From Dactylonectria macrodidyma (taxonomy: Eukaryota; Ascomycota; Sordariomycetes; Hypocreales; Nectriaceae), in assembly GCA_020744425.1 (NCBI GenBank), contig JAGMUV010000009.1, forward strand, positions 620,001 through 684,000: DNA of 64,000 bases. Direction: 5' to 3'. Shown here piece after piece: positions 45,109 to 56,836 of the stretch; within the stretch, counting starts at the first letter, position 1, and each line of letters starts with the position of its first letter. The notes below the pieces were generated by a model, which was not told the origin of the DNA, did no database searches, and saw only the letters and a program-made list of their open reading frames with translations. The position numbers and the translations under genes were made by a program.

Positions 45109-47284
45109 CTTGAAGTGGAAGTTGGGTAGTGGTGGTGGTGTTGGTAGTAGTGAGATGAAGCTAGAGTTGGATGGAAAAGTTGGATCAGATTTGAATAGTA
45201 CTCAATGCTATATTTCTATCATTTAGTTTATCCTAAGAGCCTAAACTTTCGGAAACTCAACCAATATTCTCTGCTTTGCCGCGTCAGCCGGATGACGAAT
45301 TCCATTTCAAGAGAAGTTATTAAGGCATAAGTCGTCCGGAGAATGAAGTGTGCTGTCTCGGCTAAGTGGCCCAACGCGGTGGCCTTATGCCGGCGTCCCC
45401 ATCCGATTGGCGTAGAGGGAATTGAAACCGCTATAGGAAATTTGAGTAAGACTAGTGTTGCTATGAAGGAGGAGCCTCGGCCATCTCGCACGCTAAATTA
45501 GAGAAACCGGCCCTACTGGGCTGATCCTTGGGGCTAGAGGATTTACGGCACTTGTTGGCGGTTACAAAAGTTGTACAAGGATAAAAAGAACGGATGCCAA
45601 GCCTGTCATGTGGTGCATTGTAGGGTTTGAGCTCCTTCAATGGCACATCCAATCGAGAGCATGACATCCCATGGTCGTGTCCCGGTTTTCTGTTAATTGA
45701 ACGTGGGTTAGGTCTAAAAAGCAATTTCGTATCCATTTCTCATACCATCACGGTGTCTTACCTGAGTGCAATCCTTCAGTCGGTGAAGCCGACAGAGCCC
45801 CATGACCTCAGGATCCGTACCCTGTAACATGAAGGTAGAGGGTGTCTTGTCCTTTGCTTCATTGTGCAGGGGTGGGATGCTGCCCTAACCCTTCTAGTAC
45901 CCAAGAGCGTTTGCCATGACCAAGACCAGCTGTCAGCCAATATGGCGATTCTGAGCCTCGGAACCTTCACAGCCTTTGCCACGTTAACGGATCGGCCCGA
46001 TTATCAAGGAATATTTTATGCAACCATGGGGGAAAACATAAATGCTCTTGCTTCTACTTTTGTTGCCGAAACCTTCCCAATGTTCCACGCAATTGTGGTG
46101 GCTTATATTATCCCACTCTATTTCTTGCGGCTTACCAAGCAATCCCACATATTGGTCAGTATTATCCTAAGACGTGCGCTATACGGACAGTCTTATAGCT
46201 ATATCGTGTGCATGAGCCTAATAATGCGGGGTCCAGCACAATGACACCCGACGCCACTTAAGTTCCATTGTAGTTATATGTTCGCCAGCATCTTAAAGGG
46301 TTTTAATACCTCAAAGACAACTATGCATCGGTATCACTGCTGCTTTAGTCGAACCTCACATAGTCATGCGGTAAAGTATTCTTGAGGAGTGGCGTGTTGT
46401 GTGGTGTCCATCCGCCCAAAGTATTAGCACGTGCTCCTCCATCCCAGCTGGTGTCAGATTCTGCAGCTCGCTACTGGCAACTCCAGATATATTGTTGGCA
46501 AGGCTGTTCTGTGTGTGCTATACATGCAGATCCGATACAAGTCGACTACGTGCTTTGTGCTTCTGCCAGAATCGCTGGGCAAGCCATTTAGATGAGACGG
46601 AGAGCATCGATGTTTGGGCATTTCGGCTTTGATAACAACGAGGTCTGGCAGGAAGGCGACGCAATGGCAACTACAGCACACGTAAGGGGGATGTCAATTT
46701 TGCTACTGGGGTCAATTACTAAAGAAAACGTTATGGGCCGAGCTTCCGATTAACCAAGCCTTTCATATAGCGGTCCTGATAGGTATTATGTTCGCGCGAT
46801 GACCTCGTACGGTTTCAGAACTTGTCTCTTATCAACGAAGATCCGTGAGGATGCACGGGATGGAAAGAAGACTCCGTTAGTCGAGGACATGATATTAGCA
46901 TACGTAGTCCTGATTTCGATGTCAAAGTTGTTGTCACTCAACTGGTACATTATCAGACACAGACATGTTTCTATGAAGCAAGGAAGAGTTAGCTGGCCAA
47001 TACTTGTGCCGATATCATACAAAACTATCCAAGGAGTTGCTATTCAGCTCAACTCACAAGTAGCTCGCAAATACTCCAGGAAACATACCCTCAATGTTGG
47101 TATAGTGGCATACGGAAGAATCGGCTTCCTTCAAAATACATTGCGTTTACGAAATCTTAACAAATTCCAATCCTTGATACGGTATCACTCACATACCAGT
47201 GACATACCTCGGACTTAACAGCGCGGTGAATCATTTCATTTTGTAATCAACAAGATGCGTATCAAGTTGTTGATATAGCACTAT
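45109..47284. other. Gene-poor region, 2.2 kb
   Basis: Several open frames exist, for example plus-strand 45864-46244 with hydrophobic segments, but none has intron-consistent extension, start context or family motifs. No gene is claimed. Confidence 0.4.
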
Positions 47285-47811
47285 CTAGTAGCCGGCCGCT
47301 CTTTCAAGGGCGAGTTACTAGTAATGGATGCTATAGACCTGGCAGAATTGTTATGTGTGGTGCAGGAGGGCCAACAAGAAAGCTGGCATTTCTCCTCGAG
47401 AAAAAAGCCAACGTCACAGAATCATGAGATCTGTGAAGTCGCGCCGCTTCTAGTGCATGTTCTCAAACAATACTTGTCATTATTATACCCCATTAATAGT
47501 TCACAGCCCGTCATCGATGTGGATTGTTTGGCTTCAGGTTAGATTGAGTCCTTCGAAGTTGCTAATACAATCCCGCAGCAATGACTAAACAGCTAGGATC
47601 ACATGAAATTTCTTCATTTATCTTATGGATAAAAACAAATCGAGATGTCCTAAAAGGAAGAAGAAGTAAAATCAGCTTAGACCGAGAATCAATGCACCTC
47701 GTTTTACAGTCAGGCGGCCAAACCTTGACGTCTCTATCGATCAGGCTGCCCAATATATCAAGGGCGAGCGAGTTGCTGGCACAAAGGCAAAAAGAAAACA
47801 CAGTTCCTTAA
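47285..47811 (+). CDS. Possible two-exon gene or relic, unknown
   Basis: A protein-like frame (LVAGRSFKGELLVMDAIDLA, then HEICEVAPLLVHVLKQYLSL) runs to a GTTAGA donor at about 47539. A 41-nt intron with GCTAATA and CGCAG would join it in frame to AMTKQLGSHEISSFILWIKT and SISLDRESMHL-like sequence ending at 47811. An ATG at 47324 could be the start, but the frame is open upstream, so the 5' end is unclear. The intron is unusually short. No family recognised. Confidence 0.3.
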
Positions 47812-48435
47812 TGTCTCTTGTGGCGGTTAGCTGCTGGCTGGCCAAGGGACGAATGTATGGCGAACGCACACCACGAGCAGTATTCGTATTCCCGATCTAT
47901 GCGGAAGCAAGGCGTCCATTTAATTAGAATAGAAGGACTTCTTCCATGGCCGCTCCACCTATCCCGGCTACTTAAACAATGGAGACGCCGGTTGGGCCGA
48001 GTTCCCAAGTGGAGCCTCCGATTGCCAAGTAGCCGAGATGCCTCAACTAGGACTGTGATTCGTGGGCGCAAGCCTTGGAACCGGTCATAAACTCCTATTC
48101 GTTTACCAAGGCACTCTAGCCGAGCTTTTACAGTACCCAGGGTCGCTAAGAGAGGCTGGTAAGAAACGTGCTCGGGATGCAGGTATCGTTTCGGCGTTGT
48201 GTGATTGTCGCCGTGGATCTACAGCTCTACATTGCCGCGGATCGGCACAGCATTCCGATTTATCACTATCAGTTCGTCAGACAGACTCACCATACTCACC
48301 TTTCCATTCTCAATTATTACTACTTTTTTGCTGTTCTTGAATTATTGATTTCCCTTTCCCGTCTACTCATTGCGCTGTACTTTTGAAGATGCTTGTCAAT
48401 TGATCCTGTATTCTTCGAAATCCCCTTTCACAGCG
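47812..48435. other. Intergenic spacer, promoter of the E1-like gene
   Basis: No gene seen. The last 150 bp are T/C-rich, as for a leader. Confidence 0.5.
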
Positions 48436-51400
48436 ATGTTGCGAACTGGACGAACCATCACTGCGCAAAGCAGAACTTTGACGCGTGTAGTGCTCCGAAG
48501 AATGGATTTGCTACGATGTGCCTCTATCACTTCCGTCGCGCCTAGGATTTCGCCCAAGGGTGTGGGGATTAGAGGCTACACGACGGCAGAGGCACAGGCG
48601 GAGGCGCCAAATGTTCCCTCGCCTGTAAGTTCAAATAGATTCACGGCGTCTTATCTGTGAATATTGGCTGACTTTGCCCGAAGACTGCAGAGGAGTCATT
48701 TCTAAAGGGCTGTGCGGCCACGTACATTGATTCCATGTACGAATCATTCAGACTCGCCCCGGATTCCGTACATGTCTCGTGGCGCACTTACTTTCGAAAC
48801 ATGGAAGACGGATCTAAGTCTCCGGATCAAGCAGTTCAGCTACCTCCCGGCTTTCTATCGTCCCGAGATCCAGCTCTGAAAGCCGGGTTTGGTATCAATC
48901 AAGCAGCCCAGGCTAGTCAGGCCCAGGACCATCCTAAGGTTGTCCAACTTGTTTCTGCATATCAGTCACTGGGCCACCATGCCGCCAATATCGATCCGTT
49001 AGGTTTGCGCAAGAACGGTCAGGGAGTTCACGCTGAACGTCCTAGCGAACTTGATCCCTCCCATCATGGCTTCTCAGCCACCGACCTAGATCGTCAATTC
49101 GCCCTCGGCCCGGACATCCTGCCTCAGTTCGCAGCTCAAGGGCGCGAATCCATGACTCTGCGAGAAATCGTAGCTTCATGCGAGTCTGTCTATTGTGGAA
49201 ACTTTGGCGTCGAGTACCAGCACATACCCGAGGCCAACAAGCGTGAGTGGCTTCGCAAGCGACTCGAGGTGCCGACTCCGTTTCAGTTCTCGAAAGACGA
49301 GAAGCGCCGGATTCTCGACAGCTTGATCTGGAGCACTAGCTTTGAGCGGTTCATTGCGACCAAATTTCCTACTGAGAAGCGCTTCGGGCTTGACGGTGCT
49401 GAGGGTCTTGCGCCTGGCATCACGTCTCTTATCGACCGAAGTGCCGATGTTCATGGTATCGAAGACATCATCATCGGTAGTTGCCACCGAGGCAGACTGA
49501 CCATGCTGGGCACCGTCTATGGAAAGCCTCGTGAGGCTATTCTTTCCGAGTTTGCGGGTCGCGTAAAGACTGATTTCCCTGGCATGGCTGGCGACGTCAA
49601 GTACCATCTTGGGCACGACGGCCATCGCATCACACCGGACGGCCGTCGTGTCGGCATCTCCCTCATTGCGAACCCGTCGCATCTTGAAGCCGTCGACCCC
49701 GTAGCGACAGGCTCTGCATACGCCATTCAAGAATTACAAGGCGACAAAGAGCGGAAACGTAGCATGTGTCTCGCCTTGCATGGCGATGCCGCCTTTGCAG
49801 GCCAAGGCGTGGTCTATGAGACTCTCGGTCTGTCGAGACTTGACGCCTACCAGGTTGGCGGTACTATCAGAGTCATCGTCAATAACCAGATTGGCTTCAC
49901 CACCGATGCCGAGTGTTCGCGATCAACTCCATATGCCTCTGACTTGGCCAAGTATATCAACGCGCCCATCATCCACGTCAACGCCGATGACGTGGAGGCT
50001 GTCACCTTTGTGTGCCAGCTTGCCGCCGACTGGAGAGCCGAGTTCCAAGAAGACATCGTGATTGACCTAGTCTGCTATCGCAAGTTCGGCCACAACGAAT
50101 TCGACCAGCCAACTTTCACCCAGCCCATGATGTACAAGCATGTTACGAACCAGACCCCGCCCATAGAGACATACACCAACAAGCTTGTAAATGAGGGCAC
50201 ATTCACTGCTGCTGAGATTGAGGACCAGAAGAAATGGGTCGGGGATCGACTGAATGACAACTTCGAGGCCAGCAAGACATACATCTCGGAAAGAAAAGCA
50301 TTTCCTCCAGCATGGGACTCGCTTCCTTTGCCAAATACACTTGCATCCGAACAGTTCCCGGCTCCCCAGACTGCCGTTGAGCACTCTATCCTACAACCCA
50401 TCGCCAGGCAAGTAAGCAGCGTGCCAGAGGGCTTCAAACTTCACCCCAACCTCCAACGTATTCTTGCCGGTCGCCTTGGAGCCTTTGACGAAGGCTCTGT
50501 AGACTGGTCGACGGCTGAAGCCCTGGCATTTGGAACACTGTGCCTCGAGGGTCATTCGGTGCGCCTCACCGGACAGGATGTTCAGCGTGGAACCTTTTCC
50601 CAGCGACACTCGGTGCTACACAGCCAGTCCACTGGTGATAAGTGGACCCCTCTCAACAACCTCTCTCCCGACCAAGCCCATTTCCAAGCCATCAACTCGC
50701 CGCTCAGCGAGTTTGGAGCACTGGGCTTCGAATATGGAGTGACACTCGCTGACCCGAATCCATTGGTGATGTGGGAAGCCCAATTCGGCGATTTTGCCAA
50801 CAACACGCAGGTCATTCTCGACAACTTCATCGTCGCGGGCGAGTCGAAGTGGCTTGACCGATCTGGTATTGTGCTGTCGTTGCCTCACGGCTTTGACGGA
50901 CAGGGAGCCGAACACTCGTCGGCTCGATTGGAACGATTCTTGCTCATGTGTAATGAGGAGGGGCGTTCGTGGCCGGCGGATGAGAGTAAGATTGACCGGG
51001 CGCATCAAGACTGCAATGTGGAGGTTGTTTATATGACCTCTCCTGCCAATTACTTCCACGTACTCCGTCGACAGCTCAAGCGGGAGTTCCGAAAACGTAA
51101 GTGGGCAACTGACCCTAACTCTTTCATGAAGCCCTACATGAGAATAGATGTCACTAACAGACGCAACCAGCTTTGGTCATTTTCTTTTCCAAATCCCTCC
51201 TGCGCCATCCCATTTGCAGATCCGACATCTCAGAGTTCACCGACCCCTCTGCCGCCTTCCAGCCTGTGCTGGCTGATCCCGCTCACGAATCTGGCGAGAT
51301 TGAAACCCCCGATCAAATCTCCCGAGTGATTCTCTGCTCTGGTCAGATTTATGCCTCCCTAGTCAAGCAACGAACAGCGCTCGGTCTTCGGGACACCGCC

Positions 51401-51697
51401 ATCACGCGGATTGAAGAGTTGCACCCTTTCCCCTGGCGTGAAGTGAAAGCCAACTTGGACAAGTACCCCAACGCTCAGAGCGTGGTCTGGGCTCAAGAAG
51501 AGCACTACAATGGAGGGTCCTGGCATTATATCCGTGACCGCCTAGATGCTGTTCTGCGGAAGTCGAATTACCTGGCAGGTAAGAGATTGTTGTATGCTGG
51601 ACGGGGACCGAGTGCTAGTCCCGCGACTGGGTGGAAGAAGGTACACGAGGCAGAGGAAAAGAAACTGCTGGAGGATGCATTTTCTATCCAAGAATGA
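48436..51697 (+). CDS. 2-oxoglutarate dehydrogenase E1-like protein (divergent KGD1 type)
   Basis: Exons 48436-48624, 48684-51096 and 51171-51697 give 1042 residues, the normal E1o length. A mitochondrial presequence is followed by the E2-binding-type segment EESFLKGCAATYIDSMYESF and SVHVSW. The thiamine-diphosphate core shows CHRGRLTMLG (331-340), GDVKYHLG, NPSHLEAVDPV, HGDAAFAGQGVVYE, VIVNNQIGFTTD and HVNADDVEAVTF. The C-terminal LYAGRGPSASPATGWKKVHE is typical. Compared with standard fungal KGD1, which reads GMPHRGRLNVL-like sequence there, this copy has SCHRGRLTMLG and other changes, suggesting a paralogue. The N-terminal motif argues for an E1o rather than DHTKD1 (2-oxoadipate) type. Intron 1 uses an AAG acceptor at 48683. 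It starts a run of metabolic genes. Confidence 0.85.
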
Positions 51698-52185
51698 TGC
51701 CTTATACTTAATCGTATCTCAAGCTTAACTTCCCACTATTTCTCCTACATCTACCTCATCCTCGTCTCAGATCCCAGATCAATCGCCTCATGTTATATAC
51801 GCTTTCTATCAAGGTCGGCCCGACATCAAAACCGCATTAGACTAGACACAAAGCATTGCCTTCATACTGTTGTCCGTTTCTTGTTTTTATTTTTGGGCAT
51901 TAACTCGTCATGAATATCGCGTGCCTGTTTCTCAACGACATTGCCGCTCAGGAGCCAGATCTACATAACCGGCTTGGCCCGGCGCATCCCATTACCTTAA
52001 CCGAACAGGTGAGGATTTCGCATTGATGCCACGATGTTTGGGTAGGCACACGGGCTAAGAGATTAAGCAATTGAGCTCTTGGACTATATCTAACTATTCC
52101 ATGGTGATTTAGCATGCTCCGTTTAAAGTATGGAATTGTGTCACATCTTTAATTACTCTGAGTGACAATGTTGACCGCCTGTGCA
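51698..52185. other. Intergenic spacer between convergent genes
   Basis: 3' flanks of the E1-like gene and the hot-dog hydratase gene. No gene was seen. Confidence 0.5.
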
Positions 52186-53295
52186 TTAATCACTACCCGA
52201 GATCTCGCTCTTCATGCAAACAACACCATCCTTCTCAACAAGAATATCCCATACCTTGCCATCATCGGTATCCCTGACATCTGCCGTCCGTATCTGATAT
52301 GTCTGTCCAGCATACAATGGTGACATTGCCCTGTATGCAATGCTACTTGGACCTTGGCCCTTGCCATGAACGTCTTTCCAGTAGTTGAGGAGATTAATGA
52401 GGTTAAGTGGTCCATGGACTACCAGCCCGGGGTGGCCCTCTACATTTCGGACCCAGTCCTCGTTGTAATGGATCATGTGGCCGTTGAAGGTGAGGGCCGA
52501 GAATCTGAAGAGGCCCACGGGGGACCATCGAAGCTCGCGGGTCAGGAATCCTGGGCGTATCAGCATATCACGGTATAAAATGGAAGTCTCTAAAGCCTTA
52601 CCATCACCATTGGTAGTAAGGTCTTTGACTGAAGAGGGTCCAGGGGTAACATCTTCAAGTGGCTTTGGGGCTGGGGGCGCCGTGTCAGGATCAACCTCAG
52701 GACGGAAGACCCATGATCGCTGGTCAACAAGAGCCAGCCCATTGGGACCCCAGAATTCCTTTTCCACCTCCACCAGAACCATTTCTCCCGCGGATCGGCT
52801 TTTCTTAGCAGTGGCGCTCACAAGTCGCGTCCGCTCTTCGACCTCGTCCCCCACACGAAGCACGGCGCCGCTGGATGAAGCCGGCCACTTCATCTTGCCG
52901 CCTGCCCACATTCGCCGCGTGAATGGCGCCGATGCATTGAACGTCTTATCAGTTCCGTCTCTCCCCAGCTCATTCTCTGTGCCGTTTGGCGTGAAATACG
53001 CAAGGTGGTAGCCATGCGGCACTGGCGTTCCAGCCGCTGGCGGGGCTTCAGAGATGTCGGCGCCTTCAATGGAGGTTTGACCAAGGGTAAGCAACAGCTT
53101 CTGGAGTTGGTTCCCATCAATAAATTGCCGTCGAACCACGGACTTTTCCGCAAAGTTCTCAACGAGATATGACGCCGCCTCGGATGCTGTGGCTTTGGAG
53201 AATCGAGGTGGTGACGAAAAGCTGCGATGCTGTACGTTTGCCAATTGACGGGCAAGCTGGTGGCGAGCTTGGCGAAGGGTCGTCAAATGCGTCAT
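52186..53295 (-). CDS. MaoC/Htd2-type hot-dog acyl-thioester hydratase
   Basis: An intronless gene of 369 residues with an N-terminal presequence-like stretch (RHQLARQLANVQHRSFSSPP), suggesting the mitochondrion. The first hot-dog half has FNASAPFTRRMWAGGKMKWP, typical of Htd2-like proteins. The second half carries FNGHMIHYNEDW (270-281), the hydratase-2 type motif with Asn and His at the catalytic spacing, then GHPGLVVHGPLNLINLL. The family contains mitochondrial 3-hydroxyacyl-thioester dehydratase and mesaconyl/itaconyl-CoA-type hydratases; the sequence alone does not decide. Its position beside an E1, an acyl-CoA dehydrogenase and a mitochondrial carrier favours catabolic CoA chemistry. 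Confidence 0.8.
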   Translation of the reverse strand: MTHLTTLRQARHQLARQLANVQHRSFSSPPRFSKATASEAASYLVENFAEKSVVRRQFIDGNQLQKLLLTLGQTSIEGADISEAPPAAGTPVPHGYHLAYFTPNGTENELGRDGTDKTFNASAPFTRRMWAGGKMKWPASSSGAVLRVGDEVEERTRLVSATAKKSRSAGEMVLVEVEKEFWGPNGLALVDQRSWVFRPEVDPDTAPPAPKPLEDVTPGPSSVKDLTTNGDGKALETSILYRDMLIRPGFLTRELRWSPVGLFRFSALTFNGHMIHYNEDWVRNVEGHPGLVVHGPLNLINLLNYWKDVHGKGQGPSSIAYRAMSPLYAGQTYQIRTADVRDTDDGKVWDILVEKDGVVCMKSEISGSD

Positions 53296-53797
53296 GTTGG
53301 CAACAGCCCAATATGCTTGTCACAGTTGACTGATTGCCCGGTGATAAAATTGACCTGAAGTTCAGTGTATCAATAGTGTTCACCTTCAATATTAATAACG
53401 GCAATATTTCTCCTTGGGGCCGAATGATGGGACAGATATTACTGTATGATTGCGAGCCTCTGACGCCACTGCAATGCGTGTGGGGGAGGGGAACCCGGCA
53501 CCGGATCTCAGGCGCCGTGCTCCCGGCTATTAAAACCGACCAAGTAACCGAAGGCAATCACTACATACCCGTAGGTGCCAACTTGAGTGGCCTGCCGACG
53601 GAGCAATGCCTACAATTCGCTAGGGATATATGGGCTTCATTTGCTTCTTTTAATCCGGTCCAGATAGAGCAAGCGCTCTCTACTATGCTCCAGCTTGTCC
53701 AGTCCTTCCTAGTACTAATTACTCATGAAATCCATTAATTCGATGTAATCATTAGCCGTGAATGATAGCTCATATAGTCCCGTAAAGTCGACTGTCT
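53296..53797. other. Intergenic spacer
   Basis: Between two minus-strand genes; holds the promoter of the hydratase gene. No gene seen. Confidence 0.5.
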
Positions 53798-56360
53798 CTA
53801 CAGAGATCGCCCCAGAAAGTCGAGACAATCCATCTTCAGCGGGTCGTCGGCTTGGAGCACCAACCCCAAATCAGCAACACCATCGTCGCCTTCCCAAGGC
53901 CCGTAAAGCATATTGAAGTATTGGTCTTCGAACGCTTTGGTCTGCGCCCGTGTTTGCGGTGTCGGAAAGTCATAACGCTCTTCGTCGTCCTGCGCTGGAG
54001 TACCCTGGCGGTCATCCTCTTGGCCTTCGCCTGTGAGTTGGGGCTCCAAGATTGCCATGCTATGCGTCGTTCCTGCCGCTGGGCCCGTGCCGTGAAGGCG
54101 ATTGGCGATTGATACGTCGAGATATTGCAGGAAGAGGTCGAGTACATTATTGTTGATCCTCCAATACTTTTGGATTTCCTGCAGAGCGAGCAGGCACATC
54201 TGGGCTCTGTGCTCTGCGATCCGTCGGGTGACGTCCACGCCTCTTTTTATGCCGATGACGTGGATGCAAAGCGCCGCGAACAAGCTCGTGATCCTAACTA
54301 CCGAGTTAGTAGGTCCTCATCATCTCGATTGCTCTCCTGCAGTGGCGACTCACAGATGCATCTGCCCGTAACGAAGCGTCCCCTGCGCCAACATGTCCTC
54401 CGCGATTCGGCTGATCCGCGAGGCAGCGGCCACAGCAATTTGGCCATCGTCATCGTCTTTATTTTGTTTCAGAAAGCTGTGGCGGTGAATAAGGATTCTG
54501 ATATGGCTACGAGGCTGTCAGCTCTACTTTGTTTGCATGTCGGTGGGAGATGACGTACTTGTAAGCTAAGTGCAGGAGGTGTGACCACACCGAGGCATTG
54601 CCGTCATCAACACCACGACTGAGCTCTTCCGGAAGACTCTGTTTCCAGGATTCAAGAGTCTGGTCAAGATTTGTAACTTGTGCCGACGTCGATTGTGGTC
54701 GTCCAGGCGAGAAGTGAACGTCAATGACTTGGCCAACTGCGCTCGTTAGTCAGGCTTAGTGTAGATGGAGAAGTCAACACGGGTACTCACGAATCCTTGC
54801 AATTTCCACCATTTTAATGGCATATTGAATGTGCTCCAGCTTGCAAGAACCAAAGGTTGAGGTCTCTTGATTATCGATCTCGGACTCAAGGTCCGAGGGG
54901 GTGAGTGGTTCAATGTCGCAGTCATCGTCCCGGATCCTGCTGGGCAGGCCCAAAGAAGCAGCGGCCTGGCGCTCCCGAACCTATCAGTATTATTAGCAGC
55001 AATCCGACAATGGTTATCCATGTTCATTCCCACATAAATCGACCACCATATCCTTCTCCTCATTCTTGCCCGATGAGGATCCCTAGTGGCAAATTTTGCG
55101 CTGTTGTTGCAGCATTCGTCAGCCTAGTGATCCCCCAATATTCAACACAAACGTCAACTCACGATCTGTGAAGCCCATACGACTCGGCCACGCCAATCAC
55201 CACCCCCAACCAATATCGGACATCTCTGACATCTGAAGGACCGCCTCGCCAGAAACTCATGAGAAAGAGGGATTGAATCAGAGTGATGTTGTCCTTCTCC
55301 CAGTCTGCATGAAACAAAAGCCTAGCCCGCGTGTATAAGAGCGACTTGGCCTCGGAACGGTCCTTGAAGCCCATCGATACAATCGTCTCATGGTCGCAAT
55401 AAGTTGCACCGATGAAGAGCATAGACTGGAGCAGGAGATATGAAACATCAAAGCTAGCCAATCGCCGCGTGAACTCTGCTCGGTCTAGAATAGGAAAGCA
55501 AGGATGAAACCAGGTAAAGTAAGCCTGTAGGGCCGGGACACAAGTGTGTAGGTCAGGCAGTGTCAACGCACCCTCGTCGCGAAGATACCGGGCTGTGCCA
55601 GAACTTACACGGTCACAGCTAGCAGGTGAAACACCTTCGGGCATCGACTGGGGTGTGTTGGTAATGGGAAAGAGGAGGCGTGCCTTTTGCTTACTCCCGC
55701 TCTGATCGCCGTTTTGGCTTGGTCCTTCGCCCTGGCGAGGACGGCCGGGAACTAGAGTGAGGAAATTGGATTCGCCAAAGAACAAGGTCCCGGGAGCTGC
55801 CGAGTCGGTTATGGGTGACGGGGTCCTAGCAGGAAGTCTAGTTTCTAAGACGTTTGTGTTTTCCAGTGGACTGGTGGCTGAGGCGCCTCCAAGATTGGCC
55901 AGGGACTGGTTTGTCGCGGGCTGTGTTGAATCAGTGGATGACAACCCGATCCCGTCGTCACTGTTTATGACTGAAGATAATTGAGGTGGTTTCGCCAAAG
56001 CAGATTGTTGCTGGCGACGTGATTTCCGGGGATATCTACAATCGCCTATTAACATTTTATTGTTGCACGGCATAGGCAATGGAATTCTCACCTCCCCCTC
56101 CGAGATGGCAACACCTCGCACTTTGCACCCGACGTCTGGCAATTCGAGCAAGGGCTTGACTCTGTGACATTGCATCTCACCCTGCGAGCGTTGCACTCCC
56201 GACAGGCCTGCTTCGCCCGGGCTCGTTTAGCAGGGGTATCGTCCGCGGGAGGGCTCTGCTCAGGCTCTTGGCTCCGCGCTTCTGCTGGAGACATGGCGGG
56301 TCGAGGTCGGCGCATATCGCGGCCGTGATGCGTCGCTCTGGTGTGGAAGTCGCCGGGCAT
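53798..56360 (-). CDS. Zn2Cys6 fungal-specific transcription factor (CTF1/FarA-like)
   Basis: Seven exons: 56360-56092, 56035-55163, 55082-55034, 54980-54791, 54736-54559, 54506-54354 and 54293-53798, with introns of 52-80 nt, all GT..AG and frame-consistent, giving 735 residues. The zinc cluster is complete (ACRECNARRVRCN, then SPCSNCQTSGAKCE). The middle homology domain shows FTWFHPCFPILDR, then RRRIWWSIYVRERQAAASLG followed by SRIRDDDCDIEPL, typical of the cutinase-factor/FarA group that often controls lipid and acyl metabolism. Alternative ATGs exist at 56315 and 56294. It lies in the middle of the metabolic cluster, between hydratase and acyl-CoA dehydrogenase, and is the natural candidate for its local regulator. 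Confidence 0.85.
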
Positions 56361-56836
56361 TTGATGCTGGATAATGTCAGAAACGGCTCGGGGTCAAGTC
56401 TCCAGGCGTCTCGTGTCGCTTATATGCTTCGAGTAGCCGGCAATCATGTCGAGGATGGCTTCGGAGTGTGGGTCATCTTGTCCGAGAGGTCCACTTTCTT
56501 CGGACGAAGTAACCGACACTAATGACATGCCATAGTGCTACGGACTTAACGCTTGACTCAAAGCAGGTTCACATGGCAATGGTATTCTCAATTACTATAA
56601 TTGTTGTCAATACGGACTAATATTGGCTTGTTATCAGTCTCATACCTTGAATAAAACGTCAGACAACAAGTTCCATCGGAGGCCCAAAATCTCTGTGAAT
56701 GTAGCACAAGGTAGTCACAATGAACTCAAACACAAAGGCATCAGAAATCCTGGTGCTGCAGAAATGCTTCGTCTAATATTCTAAGTATTTTGTGCAATTG
56801 TTCTAAACTTTTTCTCGACTCTCATTCATGATAATC
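56361..56836. other. Intergenic spacer
   Basis: Upstream of the regulator and downstream of the acyl-CoA dehydrogenase. No gene seen. Confidence 0.5.

Noticed and set aside
45864..46244. 126-codon frame with hydrophobic segments resembling an MFS tail
   Set aside because: Motifs do not align well with any MFS C-terminus, and no upstream exons were found.
46799..47218. 139-codon plus-strand open frame
   Set aside because: No protein-like pattern, no supporting splice structure, AT-rich context.
48436..51697. Assignment as DHTKD1 (2-oxoadipate dehydrogenase)
   Set aside because: The OGDH-type N-terminal E2-binding segment and full E1o length favour an E1o paralogue; kept only as an alternative.
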